From Prorocentrum cordatum (taxonomy: Eukaryota > Sar > Dinophyceae > Prorocentrales > Prorocentraceae): a stretch of DNA of 64,000 nt. Shown here piece by piece: positions 1 to 10,379 of the stretch. Every line of letters begins with the position of its first letter. Position 1 is the stretch's first letter. The position numbers and the translations under genes are program-made. The DNA lies in the NCBI GenBank assembly GCA_963575745.1, contig CAUYUJ010018640.1:60001-124000 (forward strand). The letters run 5' to 3'. Under the pieces are notes generated by a model, which was not told where the DNA came from, did no database searches, and worked only from the letters and a program-made list of their open reading frames with translations.

Positions 1-354
1 CAGGCAGCGGCTGGCTTTTACAGCCCGCTCACCTACAACTCGAACTTCTTCGTTGGCAGCTCTGCTGACTCCGTGGTGCTCGCCCACGGCTTTGCTCACA
101 ACCCAGCCCCGGTCTTCTCCGCTCACATCGTCCACACCCTGATGAACATTGCGGAATTGTTGCATGGTTCTTCGGTGCACGAGATCAGCCCAGAGCAGCA
201 GAAGAGGTACTTGCACCCAGTGCTGCGTGCTGTGCTTGCCGTCTGCCCCATCGTCAGCATCGATGCGGAAAGCGAGGCTTCCTCTTTGTGGCAGTGGCTT
301 CGGGCATTGAGGGGCGCCGCAGCGGACGAGGGCGTCCAGGTCAACCTCGTGTGA
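1..354 (+). CDS. 3' end of an unrecognised protein-coding gene (partial)
   Basis: The frame is open from the first base of the window to a TGA at 352-354, giving 117 codons with a mixed, protein-like composition (N-terminal QAAAGFYSPLTYN, C-terminal ADEGVQVNLV). There is no obvious start codon; the GTG at 73 is only an internal valine, so the gene or exon begins upstream of the window. It contains a moderately hydrophobic helix-like stretch (SAHIVHTLMNIAELL) and a segment rich in Val, Ile and Leu around residues 75-85. No family was recognised and no catalytic motif is visible. It could be the last exon of a multi-exon gene. The opposite-strand open frame over 123-344 is a shadow of it. Confidence 0.55.
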   Translation, partial: QAAAGFYSPLTYNSNFFVGSSADSVVLAHGFAHNPAPVFSAHIVHTLMNIAELLHGSSVHEISPEQQKRYLHPVLRAVLAVCPIVSIDAESEASSLWQWLRALRGAAADEGVQVNLV

Positions 355-800
355 GCAGCGTGCGCCCTGAGTGACGCGTGTTGCTACGGAGCGCACTGTG
401 CACGTACAAGTTCAATCGTCCCCGCCTGCGCACCTCCAGGGGAGGGGGTAGGTAGCGCGGGTTGGCTCAGGGCACCAGCATACCTTTCGACTCGGGCTCG
501 GCCTCACTCAGGGATGCAGCGGAGCCCATTGCCTTCGTGGCGTGTTCCATTATGCAATTCTCCTCGCGCTGGTCATTCCTCTCGCGTTCAGATCACATCC
601 TGCCAGTTTTCATGCTTATCTCAGCCTATTTCGTTTTCTCCGCGCTCCACTACTTTTAACGCTTGTCCAAGTCTTTCCTACCTTCCGTTCCTCCTCGTCC
701 TTGTGCGCTGTCTTGTGCTCGTCTTCTCGTCTGCCTGCTCCTTCCACAGTGCACGGTCGAGAATCGACGTGAAAGCCCGAGAGTCTTCTAAGATCGCCTA
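355..800. other. Non-coding spacer after the first gene
   Basis: No convincing coding sequence was found. Short open frames here have TTG-type starts and T/C-rich composition. The 660-760 stretch is pyrimidine-rich. A partial spliced-leader-like string at 451-471 is discussed under rejected items. Confidence 0.5.
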
Positions 801-1260
801 AGATAGCCTCCGATTGGCCCTCGAGGCCCCCCAAAGCGCCCCACGAGAGCGCCAAGACAGCCCCAGCTGACATCGCGACAGCCCGAGAGGCGCCCCGGGA
901 GCCACAAGAGGCTCTCAGAAGACCTCTCGAGACGGCCTCCATAGGCCAACATCGCCCCGCTCCTTTTTAGAAAACCGTTCATTTCCAGCATCTTAGTTTT
1001 GTTTGTTTTTTTGGGGAGGTTTTCCCAGGGCGGTCCCATTGACCCCCAAGATCGCCCCAAGAGGCCCCCAAGAGGGCGCCAAGCCGGCCCAAGAGGGCCC
1101 CAAGACAGCCCAAGAGGCGGCTAATATGGCTTTAGACGATCCCAAGAGATCCCCAAGACGGCCCTAGACATCAAAAGATTGCCCCCAAAATGGCCCCAAG
1201 AGCGCACATGAGGCCTCCAAGATGCCCCAAATAGTTAGTCTCCCAGACCCTTCAAAGAGC
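800..1260 (-). repeat. Degenerate CCCCAAGA-type array (family of GGCCTCTTGGGGGC)
   Basis: Words such as CCCCAAGAGGGCC, CCCAAGACGGCCC and CCAAGATCGCC recur every 12-20 bases. This is the reverse complement of the GGGCCTCTTGGGGGC family seen on the + strand at 1540-1800 and 8560-9130. A T-rich interruption lies at 960-1020. Open frames in it are by-products of the repeat. Confidence 0.75.
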
Positions 1261-1396
1261 CTGTCAAGGGGCTTCCTCGGCACTTTCAGGCACCCGAATC
1301 ATTTGAACGTCTTCCGGGAACACAAGCGCACTTGCCTTCTCACCTTTTCGCTGTCGACGCGCCGCTCGGGCCTCCAAGTCGCCCCAAAGAATCCTT

Positions 1397-1485
1397 AGGA
1401 GACCCTCGAACCCCCCTCAGAGGCCCCAGAACCACGCGCGCGCTTCGCGCGCCACTAGGTTCTAGCCGGTTCCGAAGACGATATT
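1397..1485 (+). repeat. 89-bp direct repeat, copy 1
   Basis: Runs from AGGAGACCCTCGAACC to CGAAGACGATATT and matches 1967-2055 with a single C/G difference. It carries a GCGCGCGC-TT-CGCGCGC self-complementary core. Confidence 0.85.
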
Positions 1486-1519
1486 GCGAAGGCCTTACGG
1501 CCGGTGCCGCCGACCCTGA

Positions 1520-1810
1520 ATGGCGACGACGACGACGACGACGAGCGCTCTTGGGGGCCTCTTGGGGGTAGTTTGTGGGCCTCTTGGGAAGCTCTTAGGG
1601 GCCGCTTGGAAGCCTCGTGGGGGCCTCTTGGGGCTTCCTGGGGGTCTCTTGGAGGGGGCCTGGGACGTCTTGGAGGCTTCTTGGACGGTCTTGGGGCTAT
1701 CTTGGGCGTTTTCGGCCGATCTTTGGGCGACTCGGGGCCCTCTTGGGCCGTCTCGGGGGCCATCTTGGGCATTCGGACCTCATTTGGAGTGTTTTCGAGG
1801 TTTCTAGGCC
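1520..1810 (+). repeat. GGGCCTCTTGGGG-type array
   Basis: Starts with a short (GAC)n tract at 1519-1542, followed by GGGCCTCTTGGGG, GGGGGCCTCTTGG and CGTCTTGGAGGC words every 12-20 bases. Ends against C homopolymers at about 1830-1905. Three overlapping open frames on this strand and one on the other are produced by the repeat and are not genes. Confidence 0.75.
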
Positions 1811-1829
1811 GCCCGAGGAAAAACGAATC

Positions 1830-1910
1830 TACCCCCCCTCACCCCCCCCCCCCCCCCACCCCTCCCGGGACCCCCCCCCCCCTCCCGGGGCCCCCCCCCC
1901 CTGGGAAAAG
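1830..1910. repeat. Poly-C tracts
   Basis: Several runs of 8-12 C separated by short A/T/G interruptions. Assembly length may be unreliable here. Confidence 0.85.
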
Positions 1911-1966
1911 GATCAAAGGGAAGGGGCTTCCCTTCGAATCTACAACGGCATGGACAACGATGACGA

Positions 1967-2055
1967 AGGAGACCCTCGAACCCCCCTCAGAGGCCCCAGA
2001 ACCACGCGCGCGCTTCGCGCGCGACTAGGTTCTAGCCGGTTCCGAAGACGATATT
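1967..2055 (+). repeat. 89-bp direct repeat, copy 2
   Basis: 88 of 89 bases match 1397-1485. The two copies start 570 bases apart, with the GGGCCTCTTGGG array between them. Confidence 0.85.
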
Positions 2056-2084
2056 AGCAGGCACGGGTCTGATTCCGTGGCGTT

Positions 2085-2880
2085 TTCCCAAGTACCCTAA
2101 GACCCTATGACCTTTACCCGAACACCCTGATCGGAAAGCCTGAACCCGAACACCCTAACAGCCGTACATTGCAACCCCAATCCCGACTCAGGAACTCTCA
2201 CACCCGAGCCTTGGCACCCTAATCCCCCAAGATCGAACCCCCTAGCCCAAAACACCGAACAGCACCCAAGCCCGAAAACCCCAACCCTACACCCGGACAC
2301 CCTAACACCCCAACACGATCACCCTAACCCAAACCCGTGAACCCGAACACTAACCCTAACACCTTTACCCTGACACCCTAAGACCCTGACGCCCGAACAC
2401 TAACACTGGAATGCCCGAGCTCCAAGACCCGAATCCTCCCGACTCAACGACCTGACCCAACCACCCTAGGCCTAATACCCTACCCCTTACACCCCAACTC
2501 TACCACCCTTGCCCTAACAATGGAATCCTAACCCCCGAGCCCGAGCACCCGAGGACACTAAACATAACACCCTAAGCCGAACACCCTAAAGCTAACATCC
2601 GAACGCCCTGACAAGAACACACTAAGCCGAACATCCTAACCAGCACACGCTGGCCGTAACCCTAACACCGCAACCGTAACACCCGAACTTGAACACCCCA
2701 GTCCGAACATCCTAACGTGAACTCCGAACCCCAACACAGGAGTTTTAACCCCTAAGGCGCGAATCCTAAGACACTAACCCTAACAGCGTGACCCTGACGC
2801 GCTAAACCTCACATCCGAACCCTGCAACCCTTACCCGACCCCTAACATCCTGACCCTGCACTCTGACGCCCAAGTTCTAA
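2085..2880. repeat. Degenerate telomere-like CCCTAAC/ACACCCTA array
   Basis: About 800 bases dominated by CCCTAACAC, CCCTAACCC, ACACCCTAA and CCGAACACC words with variable spacing. Resembles an interstitial, decayed telomeric tract (plant- and alga-type CCCTAAA repeats) rather than a clean terminal array. No coding sequence. Confidence 0.7.
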
Positions 2881-2929
2881 TACTTGAACCCTTCCCAGCG
2901 AGAGCGGCAACACTATACAACATTGTCAC

Positions 2930-3175
2930 ATGTTCGCCTTCCCGGGCTCTTCTTTGGGGCTCTCTGGGGTCTTTGGGAGCATTGTTGGGCTCTTGTGGGG
3001 CCCTCTGGGGCCGCCCCCAGGGAATGCTTGGCCGTTTTGGCGCGCCATTGCCAGAACATAGCGGGGAGTCCTTGCTTCGGAACCCTCTGGCGGGACGGCC
3101 CAGGAAGGACGCCAGACGGCCCAACAGAGCCACAAAAGAGTTCCCCACGAAGGCCTTGCGGTGTCGCCCCCATTA
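2930..3175 (+). repeat. Short patch of the CTTTGGGG/GGCCCAAG family
   Basis: Contains TCTTTGGGGCTCTCTGGGG and related words, plus a GCCCAGGAAGGACGCCAGACGG stretch in the other orientation. Overlapping open frames on both strands have no protein character. Confidence 0.5.
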
Positions 3176-3349
3176 ATTTTCCAGAGGCTCTGTGGTAGAT
3201 GTTGTCAATCACGTGCCGAAGTCTAAACAGCAAGACGCTCCCAAACCCTGAGCGCGCGACCTCGCGCCCTCACACAATACGATAGACGCAACTGGCATTT
3301 AAGGGGGCCCCGACACGGCCCAAGAGTGCCGCGACATTGCCCACAAGGT

Positions 3350-4610
3350 CCCGCAAGACGGGTTCAGATGGCGCCATGAGCCGTTCGAGCCGTATGAGCC
3401 TTCTGAGGCCTACAATCCGTGTGCGCCCTTCGGGAGGCGCCCGAGACGCCTCTCCCCAATCCCGCCGAGGCCTATGAGTTCTACGTGACCGTGAGCCCAA
3501 TGAGCTCCTGAGCCCTACGACACCTATCGGCCCGACGACCGTACAAGCCTTTCGAGCCTTGCGAACCTTACGACCCCCTGTCAGCGCTACGCGCCCTCAG
3601 AGCCCCATCGGCCGCATCTGCCCTATGACCCCTAAGAGCCCTCTGCAGCACGTGCGCTCATGAGCCCAATGAGCCGTACGACCCGATGCTCCTCACGACA
3701 TCATACGCCTTCTCACCCCTACGAACCCCATTATCCGGATCAGCTCATGGGCCTTACGATCCTTTCCAACCTTGTCACCCCCACGACCCCTATGAGCCGT
3801 ATGAGCCCTATGTGCCGTCCAGGAACCCCCCGAGACACCACTGCCATGAGCCCTACGAGCCTGTCGATCCCTACGGGCCCATGAGTTCCTCAGTCCTACG
3901 ATACCTATGAACCCTACGACCACCTCTTCCTTTCCCTCTCACCCCCCTCTCTCTCCCACCCTCCGCCTGCCCTGCTTCCATGCCGTTCCACGTGGCGGTA
4001 GCCAAACGCAGAAAAAAAAACTATCCTCTGACGAGCCCTATGAGGCCTACGAGCCCTATGAGGCCCCCTACGCCCTACGAGCCCCATGAGCCCCACGGGC
4101 CCTACGAGCCCTAGGACACCCATGGGCCCTACGAACCTCATTAGCCGTGTGGGCCCTGTAAGCCCCATGCGCCCTACGAGCCCCATGAGACCCATTTGCC
4201 CTACGAGTCCTACGAGCGCTATGAGCCCTAGGGGCCCTTTCAGCCCTATGGGCTCTATGGGCCCTGTGAGCCCTATGAAACAAAGGAGCCCTATGAGCCC
4301 CCTATGAGCCATACGGGCCCAGTGGGCCTTTGTGGGCCCTATGTCGCTTCTGGGCCTCATGAGGCCTACGAGCCCCATGAACCCTATCAACCTCACGGGC
4401 CCCACGGCCCGCGCGATCCCTAAGAGCCTCAAGAGCCCCATGAGCCTTATGAGCCCCGTTGGCCCTAGCCTTATGACTTCGACGACCCGTTCTGGGCCCA
4501 ATTAGCACAATGAGCTGTGTGAGTCCCATGAACCTCACAAACACGATGAGCCGACCCGCGCTATTGGGCCCAAGAGCCCGTGTGACCTGTGAGGCCAAGG
4601 ATCCTACGAG
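3350..4610. repeat. Long degenerate 9-bp array (CCCTATGAG / CCCTACGAG)
   Basis: CCCTATGAG, CCCTACGAG and GCCCTATGA variants recur for over 1.2 kb, interrupted by a T/C-rich insert at 3915-4030. Because the period is a multiple of three, all frames stay open: PYEPYE-type on the + strand, GLIGLMGL- and RAHRAHRA-type on the - strand. A 195-residue - strand frame at 3914-4501 is a repeat artefact. Confidence 0.8.
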
Positions 4611-4935
4611 CCTTCACGCTAAATGATTTCACCAGCCCGAAGAACCCTCTGAACTCAATTACGGCTGCGGGCTCTCGGAACCTCATGATCCCCAGGAGCC
4701 GCGCTTCCCGGAGTACACCTCTTCCACATTCGCGGCCCGAGCTTTTGGGCACCAACGGCGGCGGAAAGCCCTTCGGACTTCTGACCAAGAGGAGCCCATG
4801 GGTCCTATCAGCCCTGTGTGCCCCAAGGGCTTCGTTGCCGAATCACACTGCGGTGTTGGCGACTATCAGTCGCGGCGAGCCTCGCTGGCGCCATGCGACC
4901 AATATTTGAAAGGCGAAGCGAAGCCAGCCCGTAAC

Positions 4936-5012
4936 ATCTAGTATATATATGTTTATATACATATATATGTATATATGTATGTATATATATATATATATAT
5001 ATGTATGTGCGT
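4936..5012. repeat. TA/TGTA microsatellite
   Basis: TATATATGT and (TA)n units at 4939-5002 followed by GTGCGTGTGCGTGTG. The region 5100-5350 is loosely GTGAGT-rich and holds no gene. Confidence 0.9.
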
Positions 5013-5568
5013 GTGCGTGTGTTGGCTACGCCATACGGGAATTCGCCTAACCGTACCCCAGCTTAGCGCTCTGCCAGGGTGTCGCCACCTCGCCGCTGGA
5101 GGACTACAGTTTGTGTGTGAGTGAGTGGGTGAATTCATGTCCTGGGATTCCACGGCTTCGGCTCGAACACGGTCGCCACACGTCCGAATTGATTTGTGTC
5201 CAGCGTGTCCCGCTTGTTTCTGACGCGACTGCGATCCACATCGCCAGAGGACGGAACGTGTGAGAGTGAGTTCGTGTGTGTGAGTGCGCGCGTGGGCGTA
5301 CACGTGTCGTGTTGATTTAAGGTGCGGTGTAGCATCATGTGTGTGGGGTTGCATTGGCGAGTGAATTCGCACGGGACTAGTGGGCGGAGCTGCACCCAGC
5401 ATGCTGGGATATTGGCCAATGTATACGTTCGCAGGGGAAAAGCGGAGGAGAAGCAAGATCAACGAGGGGAAGAGTGGTGAGGAAAAGCAAAAGGGGAGAG
5501 GAAGAGGAGGAGCAGGAAAAGAAAAAGGAGGAGGTGATGATATGGAGGAGAGTGAGGGAGAGGACGCA

Positions 5569-5590
5569 TCTGTAGTCATGTTGGCTCAGG
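5569..5590 (+). other. Degenerate (relict) dinoflagellate spliced-leader sequence
   Basis: TCTGTAGTCATGTTGGCTCAGG matches the conserved 22-nt dinoflagellate spliced leader at 18 of 22 positions without gaps. The four differences are at leader positions 3, 8, 12 and 21. Relict leaders in genomic DNA are known in dinoflagellates as signs of reinsertion of trans-spliced mRNA. The T-to-G change at leader position 12 creates the ATG at 5578. Confidence 0.6.
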
Positions 5591-5796
5591 ACTTGTTGTC
5601 CCAAGCCGTTTCGCCAAGGGGCCCCAAACCCTCGCCATCGGGGCCGCGCGCGTGCAGAGGGAGGTCCCGCGATGGCGGCCGTGGCTCCTGGGGCCGCAGG
5701 CGGCAGGCCCGGGAGCCCAGGCGGCGGCGGACCTGGGGCCACCGCTCTCGGCGCCCAGGCCAACTTCCTCGGCGTCATCCCGCACGCTTGGCACGC

Positions 5797-5847
<51 letters not shown>

Positions 5848-5854
5848 CGACGTA

Positions 5855-5907
<53 letters not shown>

Positions 5908-7956
5908 CGGCGACGACGACGGCGGCGACAGCGGCGGCGGCGGCGGCGAATACGACGGCGGCGGCGACGGCGACGGCGGCGGCGACGGCGAGCGGCGACG
6001 GCGAGCGGCGGCGGCGGCGGCGTCGGCGGCGGCGACGATCGGCGGCGGCGGCGGCGAATGTCGGCGTCGGCGGCGCCGTCCGTGAGGGCCGAGGAGAATG
6101 CAGAGGAGGAGACGACCGCGTCCGGCCGGGCCGTCTCCAAGACCTCGGGTGTGTCGCGGCATGTTGTGGGCACGTTGTCTACCGCCTCCCGGGCCATCCC
6201 CGGATGCATGGCGCACTGCGGGTATTACGCGCTGGCATTCTTTGCGTATTGGTTCGGCGCTGCCCGTTTCGACGCGAATGGGGACGGGGAGTTCGACGCG
6301 GCCGACGTCCAGCGCATGATCAACGACATCGGCCTCCACCTGCGGTTCAGCTTCTCTCGCCCAGTCCCGCGAGGGCATCGCCTGCAGGAGATGAAGCAGA
6401 ATCGGGCCAGGAGGATCGAGAGTGAGCTTGAGGCCAAGAGGGCGCGCCGCCGGCGGAGCCTCGATCAGACGCGGGAGCTCAGCGAGGTGGGGAGAGCGCG
6501 GGCATCAAGCGGGAATCCTTTGGAAGCAGCTGGAGAAGCCAGCAGGTCCTCGAGGTGGAGCGGGAGTTCTGGCTCCTCCGTCAAGTCTGCGCTGGCGATT
6601 GCTGGTGAGCGTGTAAGACATAGCTTCGACGCCGCCTGCGACACGGCCGCGCAGGTGGTCGTGGCGAGCGTGGAGCCAGACTCCGAGTGCGTCGAGGAGA
6701 CCATCCAGGATAATCTGCGGCAGTACTTGCCATGGTTCACCATCCTGCAGGTTTGTGCCTGCTTCGGGCTGTGGCTGGGGTACGCCTCGCAGACGAACCA
6801 GTATGTGGTTCTTGCCGAGCACGTGTCGGTGGACGATGTTTTTCTGGTCGGGAAGTTCTCGGGCATCTCGATTTACGAGTGCCACATAGAGTGCAGCCAT
6901 TTAGGTGACGCCTGTTGGGGTGTGGCGTTCTTGCACGGGCCGGCCACTCAATGCAAGCTGTTGTCGGCAGTTTCGAAGGAGGAGTACACCACTGGTTCTT
7001 GGAATTGTGGCGACGCAGAGGGTTGTTGTAGGGAAGGCGCGTGGAACTGGCAGCTCTCCGAAAAGCAGCCACGGACCTTGGGCAGCCTGTTCGGGACCAT
7101 CGGTGGCCTCGAGACGGCCTTCCCTGGTCAGACTGCGCTTCAGAGTTTCAGGTACTGCGAGGAGGGGTTCGAGGCTAGCATCTTCTGGAGACTCCTGTCC
7201 TACCAGTATACCCATATAGATGTGGGACACGTTGGCAGCAATTGTCTAATGCTCATCCTGCTCGGGGTGCCCCTTGAGGGCTTTCATGGCACAGGGCTGG
7301 CCGCTCTCATGTATACAATCGGGGTCGCTGGTGGCGGTCTGGCCTGGATGCTTCTTGACCCTTACACTGTGGCCGTGGGCGCGTCTGGTGGAGGATACGC
7401 ATTGCTCGGTATGCATTTTGCAGACCTGGTCCTGAATTGGAAGCAGAAGAAGTTCCGATACTCAGAGGCCCTCTTGTTGGCGACCGTCATGGCTGCCGAG
7501 ACAGCCTGCTCATTTCCCAGCGTCCAGGACGACACGTCCAGCACCGCACGCTCGGTGCATGCTGGGGGCTTGGTTTCGGGCGTTCTCGTCGGCATGGTTC
7601 TCACCCGCAACATAGACAACAAGCGTTGGGAACTTGGGCTCCAGGGCTTCGCCCTTCTCGTGGGTACCGGGCTGGTCTGCTTCTGTCTGGCCTGGTGGTC
7701 CAGCAGTCCGCTCCCAGGCGTTCGCAGCCTATGGAGCGGTGGCGAGGGGCCCTTGTGCTGGATAGGGCAGGTTTGCACAAACACCGGCAACACTGGCTGC
7801 GACTACAACACTGGTTGGCAGTGCGTGGCCTGCAGCACGCGGGAGTGTGTCGAGAATTGGTACAAAGACATGTTTTACTTTTGCGTCACGAGGGGAAGTC
7901 CGACAACGTGTGACGGAAATTTCGCCAACATCGTTCACAATTGCCAGAATTGCTAA
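5578..7956 (+). CDS. EF-hand rhomboid-family intramembrane serine protease
   Basis: Predicted 792 residues from the ATG at 5578; an ATG at 6058 would give 632. An Arg-rich tract (about residues 73-161) comes from a CGA/CGG microsatellite. The canonical EF-hand loop DANGDGEFDAAD is at residues 232-243. A first membrane helix lies near 384-405, followed by a Cys-rich loop (Cys435, 439, 446 and more) resembling a PAN/apple module, then the rhomboid core: FWR motif near 536, HVGSN (His551, Asn555), the serine motif GASGGGYALLG (Ser603) and HAGGLVSG with the catalytic His661. A seventh helix and a tail with ten cysteines finish the protein. Rhomboids cleave membrane proteins inside the bilayer; the EF-hand suggests calcium control, as in animal rhomboid-like proteases. 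Substrate and membrane are unknown. The frame has no introns. The start is uncertain because of the repeat. Confidence 0.85.
5795..6060. repeat. (GAC)n / (GGC)n trinucleotide expansion inside the rhomboid gene
   Basis: Nearly pure GAC runs at 5797-5845 and 5855-5905 pass into GGC/GAC mixtures up to 6056. The gene frame reads CGA/CGG as poly-Arg; another + frame reads poly-Asp and - frames read poly-Ser or poly-Arg. Long shadow frames here are artefacts. Confidence 0.9.
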
Positions 7957-8225
7957 TCCCAGTTCCGTTCCTCCCTCATTCATCTGATTTTTCTTCGCCA
8001 TCAGAGTGGGCTTTCCCTATTGTCATGCATGCCACTTTCGGTGGCGCTGTCGCTGGGCTTCGTCTAAGATGTTTGGCGGCAAGTAAATTGCCCAGGCGTC
8101 ACAGTCGAATTTCAATCGTTTCTGTAGCGAGTGGGAGGTCTACCGTTCACGCTTGGTTGTTCCTCTTATTGTAGTGGCCTCCGGCCAGTGCCGCCGATCC
8201 GGGGCGCTCCTGATGCTATTGTTGT
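7957..8225. other. 3' flank of the rhomboid gene
   Basis: T-rich sequence with no coding signal. No animal-type AATAAA was relied on, since dinoflagellates do not use it consistently. Confidence 0.4.
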
Positions 8226-8359
8226 TGAAATGGACGATGACGACGACAACGGACGACCAACGGTCGACGAGCAGGATAATTACGACGACGACCGACGAAG
8301 GAGTTAATGACGACGAACCGACGACGACGATGACGACGACGACGACTTCGACTTCGACT

Positions 8360-8415
<56 letters not shown>

Positions 8416-8420
8416 TGACG
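8225..8420. repeat. (GAC)n microsatellite
   Basis: Imperfect GACGACGAC at 8230-8345, TTCGACTTCGACTTCGAC at 8347-8364, then pure GAC to about 8416. Open frames across it on both strands are repeat-derived. Confidence 0.9.
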
Positions 8421-8554
8421 GCGAACGGCTGCCGACGGCCGACGACCGAGGACTGGTGACGGCGACGGGTGGAAGGTTCTTCGTTCATCGCTTTCACTTC
8501 CGAGCAATACCAGGTCAGGCCATGCACCTCTGGCCTGGCAGCACGCGAGTGAGC

Positions 8555-9140
8555 GCCTCTTGTGGCCTCTTGGTTCTTGGGGCTTCTTTGGGGCCTCTTG
8601 GGGGCCTCTTGGGGGCCTCTCGGGGTCCTCTTGGGGGCCTCTTGGGGACCTCTTGGGGGCCTCTGGGGGCCCCTTGGGGGCGCCTCGGGGGCATCTTGGG
8701 GGCTCTTGGGGTCATCTTGGGGTGGAGAACTAGAAGGGTCCGTTCGGGTTCACCCTCTTGAGGCCATCTTGGGGGCCTCTCGGGGTCGTCTTTGGGGGCC
8801 TCCAGGGCTATATTGGGGCCCTCTTGGACCGTCTTGGCTCCTCTTGGGGGCCTCTTGGGCTGTCTTGGGGCGATCCTGGGGGCATCTTGGACCGTCTTCG
8901 GCGCTTCTAAGACGGAAAAGGCGATAATGTTAAAATGCTTCACAACCTATTAGCAACTTTATTGTTGTGCCCTCTTGGGGCCCTCTTGGGGGTCCTCTTG
9001 GGATCTCCTTGAGGCGTCTTGGAGGCCTCTTGGGCCGTCTTCAGGCCATCTTGGGCGTCCAGGAGCGCTCTTGGGCCGTTTCGGGCGCCTATTGGACCGT
9101 TTTGGTGGCCTCCTGGGCCCCTTTTGGCCCGTCTTGGGTT
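8555..9140 (+). repeat. GGGCCTCTTGGGGGC array
   Basis: The cleanest copy of the family: GGGGGCCTCTTGGGGGCCTCT tandem words at 8575-8720, more degenerate at 8760-8900 and 8965-9130. Same family as 800-1260 (reverse), 1520-1810, 2930-3175 and 10380-10990. Confidence 0.85.
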
Positions 9141-10375
9141 GGTTTGGGATTCCCGGGGGGGAGGGAAAGAAAGCGTGGACCCGATGACCCCCCCCTCCCT
9201 CCCTCCCCCCCCTACCCCGGCAGAGCCACCCCGGCCCCCCGCAGCAGAGCTGAAGCTCAGGTTGTAGCTTTCTTAAACTCACACGCCGGATCGGCGGATT
9301 TTGGCTAGGAGGTCAACGAGGTGGATACAGGTACGGTCTCAGGCGGCGAGCGCCAGCTGCAGGGTCTGACCGGCTGGCGGTGCCCTTGCAGCACCTGGGT
9401 TGGCCAGGACACCTCGCGCCCGCGAACCAAGCGGGCGGCAGCTGCGGCCATGCCTGCGGGACGTGGAGATGCCCCTTCTCCTCTCCCTCTGGTCTTTGCC
9501 CCTTTCGTGGCTGGTGCTGCGCCTGCTGCCAGAGTGGCAGGCACAGATCCAGCAGACATGTATTGTAGTCCCCTGTTTCAGCCATTCTCATCGCTCCGCC
9601 ACAGGGGCTCTCTAAGCCACGCCTTTGAATGCCCTGCGGCTACAAGGGCTACGGAGCACTGGCGGGACTGCGTACACCAGCGACACAGTAAATGTCGCAC
9701 ACCTTGCAACTGGGGCGTTGGGGACGAAGCTGAGATCGAAGGAGCGGCATTGGAAGTCAAGTAATGGTCCAGTCTGCGCTTCCGTTCCCAACGTAGGTAT
9801 CACCATTAGGGCCAGGCATGGCCTTGCTGTCACATCTCATCGGTTAGCTCACTGTCTCTATCTTGCTCTCGCATGTCACTGTTCAGGCTCGAAGGAGCGA
9901 CGGCATTCCACACCATACTTTTCGCAAGCATCCTGCACAATTTCTACTCGTAACAAAGCGCCCACACGCACGGCCAAGGGAATCTTATCCAGGCCTTCTG
10001 CGTCTGGTATCATTGGAATTCGGGTGGGTGACCGAAGTTAAACCAAGTGCCACCCACCACCGGGAATTCATAGCATACCGAAACATGCACCCATCCCTTC
10101 ACAAATGTTCTTACCACCCGAACGGTGGCCTTTCAGTACTCCTTGTCGTTCTTGTAAAGCGCGATCCCACTTGTTAGTATTGTTTGCAGCTGCGTACTCT
10201 GGTATCTTGCTGGTTATGTTGCCGAAGACGTTTGCGGCGAGTCACCACCGCCCCTTGTGGGGCTGAAGTTTGGCCATGCTACAGATGGATGTGTTTTCCC
10301 AGTTGCTGTGGAAACTAGCGGGCTGCCAGACACCTGAAACAGAGATAAACCGCATTATTTGTTCTCGCAGAAGTC
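9141..10375. other. Region without a convincing gene
   Basis: Includes C-rich runs at 9187-9240. A 147-codon open frame at 9321-9764 has biased composition, no recognisable domain and overlapping frames on the other strand, so it is not called. Fragments at 10021-10070 resemble 5S rRNA words but out of order. Confidence 0.4.
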
Positions 10376-10379
10376 ATCG

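Noticed and set aside
450-471. Second spliced-leader-like string (GGTAGCGCGGGTTGGCTCAGG)
   Set aside because: It matches only the two ends of the leader and needs a gap; the middle does not match and no gene follows.
3914-4501. 195-codon - strand frame
   Set aside because: Produced by the 9-bp repeat (GLIGLMGL pattern), not a membrane protein.
5377-6378. 333-codon - strand frame over the rhomboid 5' part
   Set aside because: Opposite-strand shadow of a GC/trinucleotide-rich coding region, mainly poly-Ser/Pro.
10015-10075. Words resembling 5S rRNA (GGGTGGGTGACC, GAAGTTAA, CCGGGAAT)
   Set aside because: They occur in the wrong order and spacing for a 5S gene; no full-length match.
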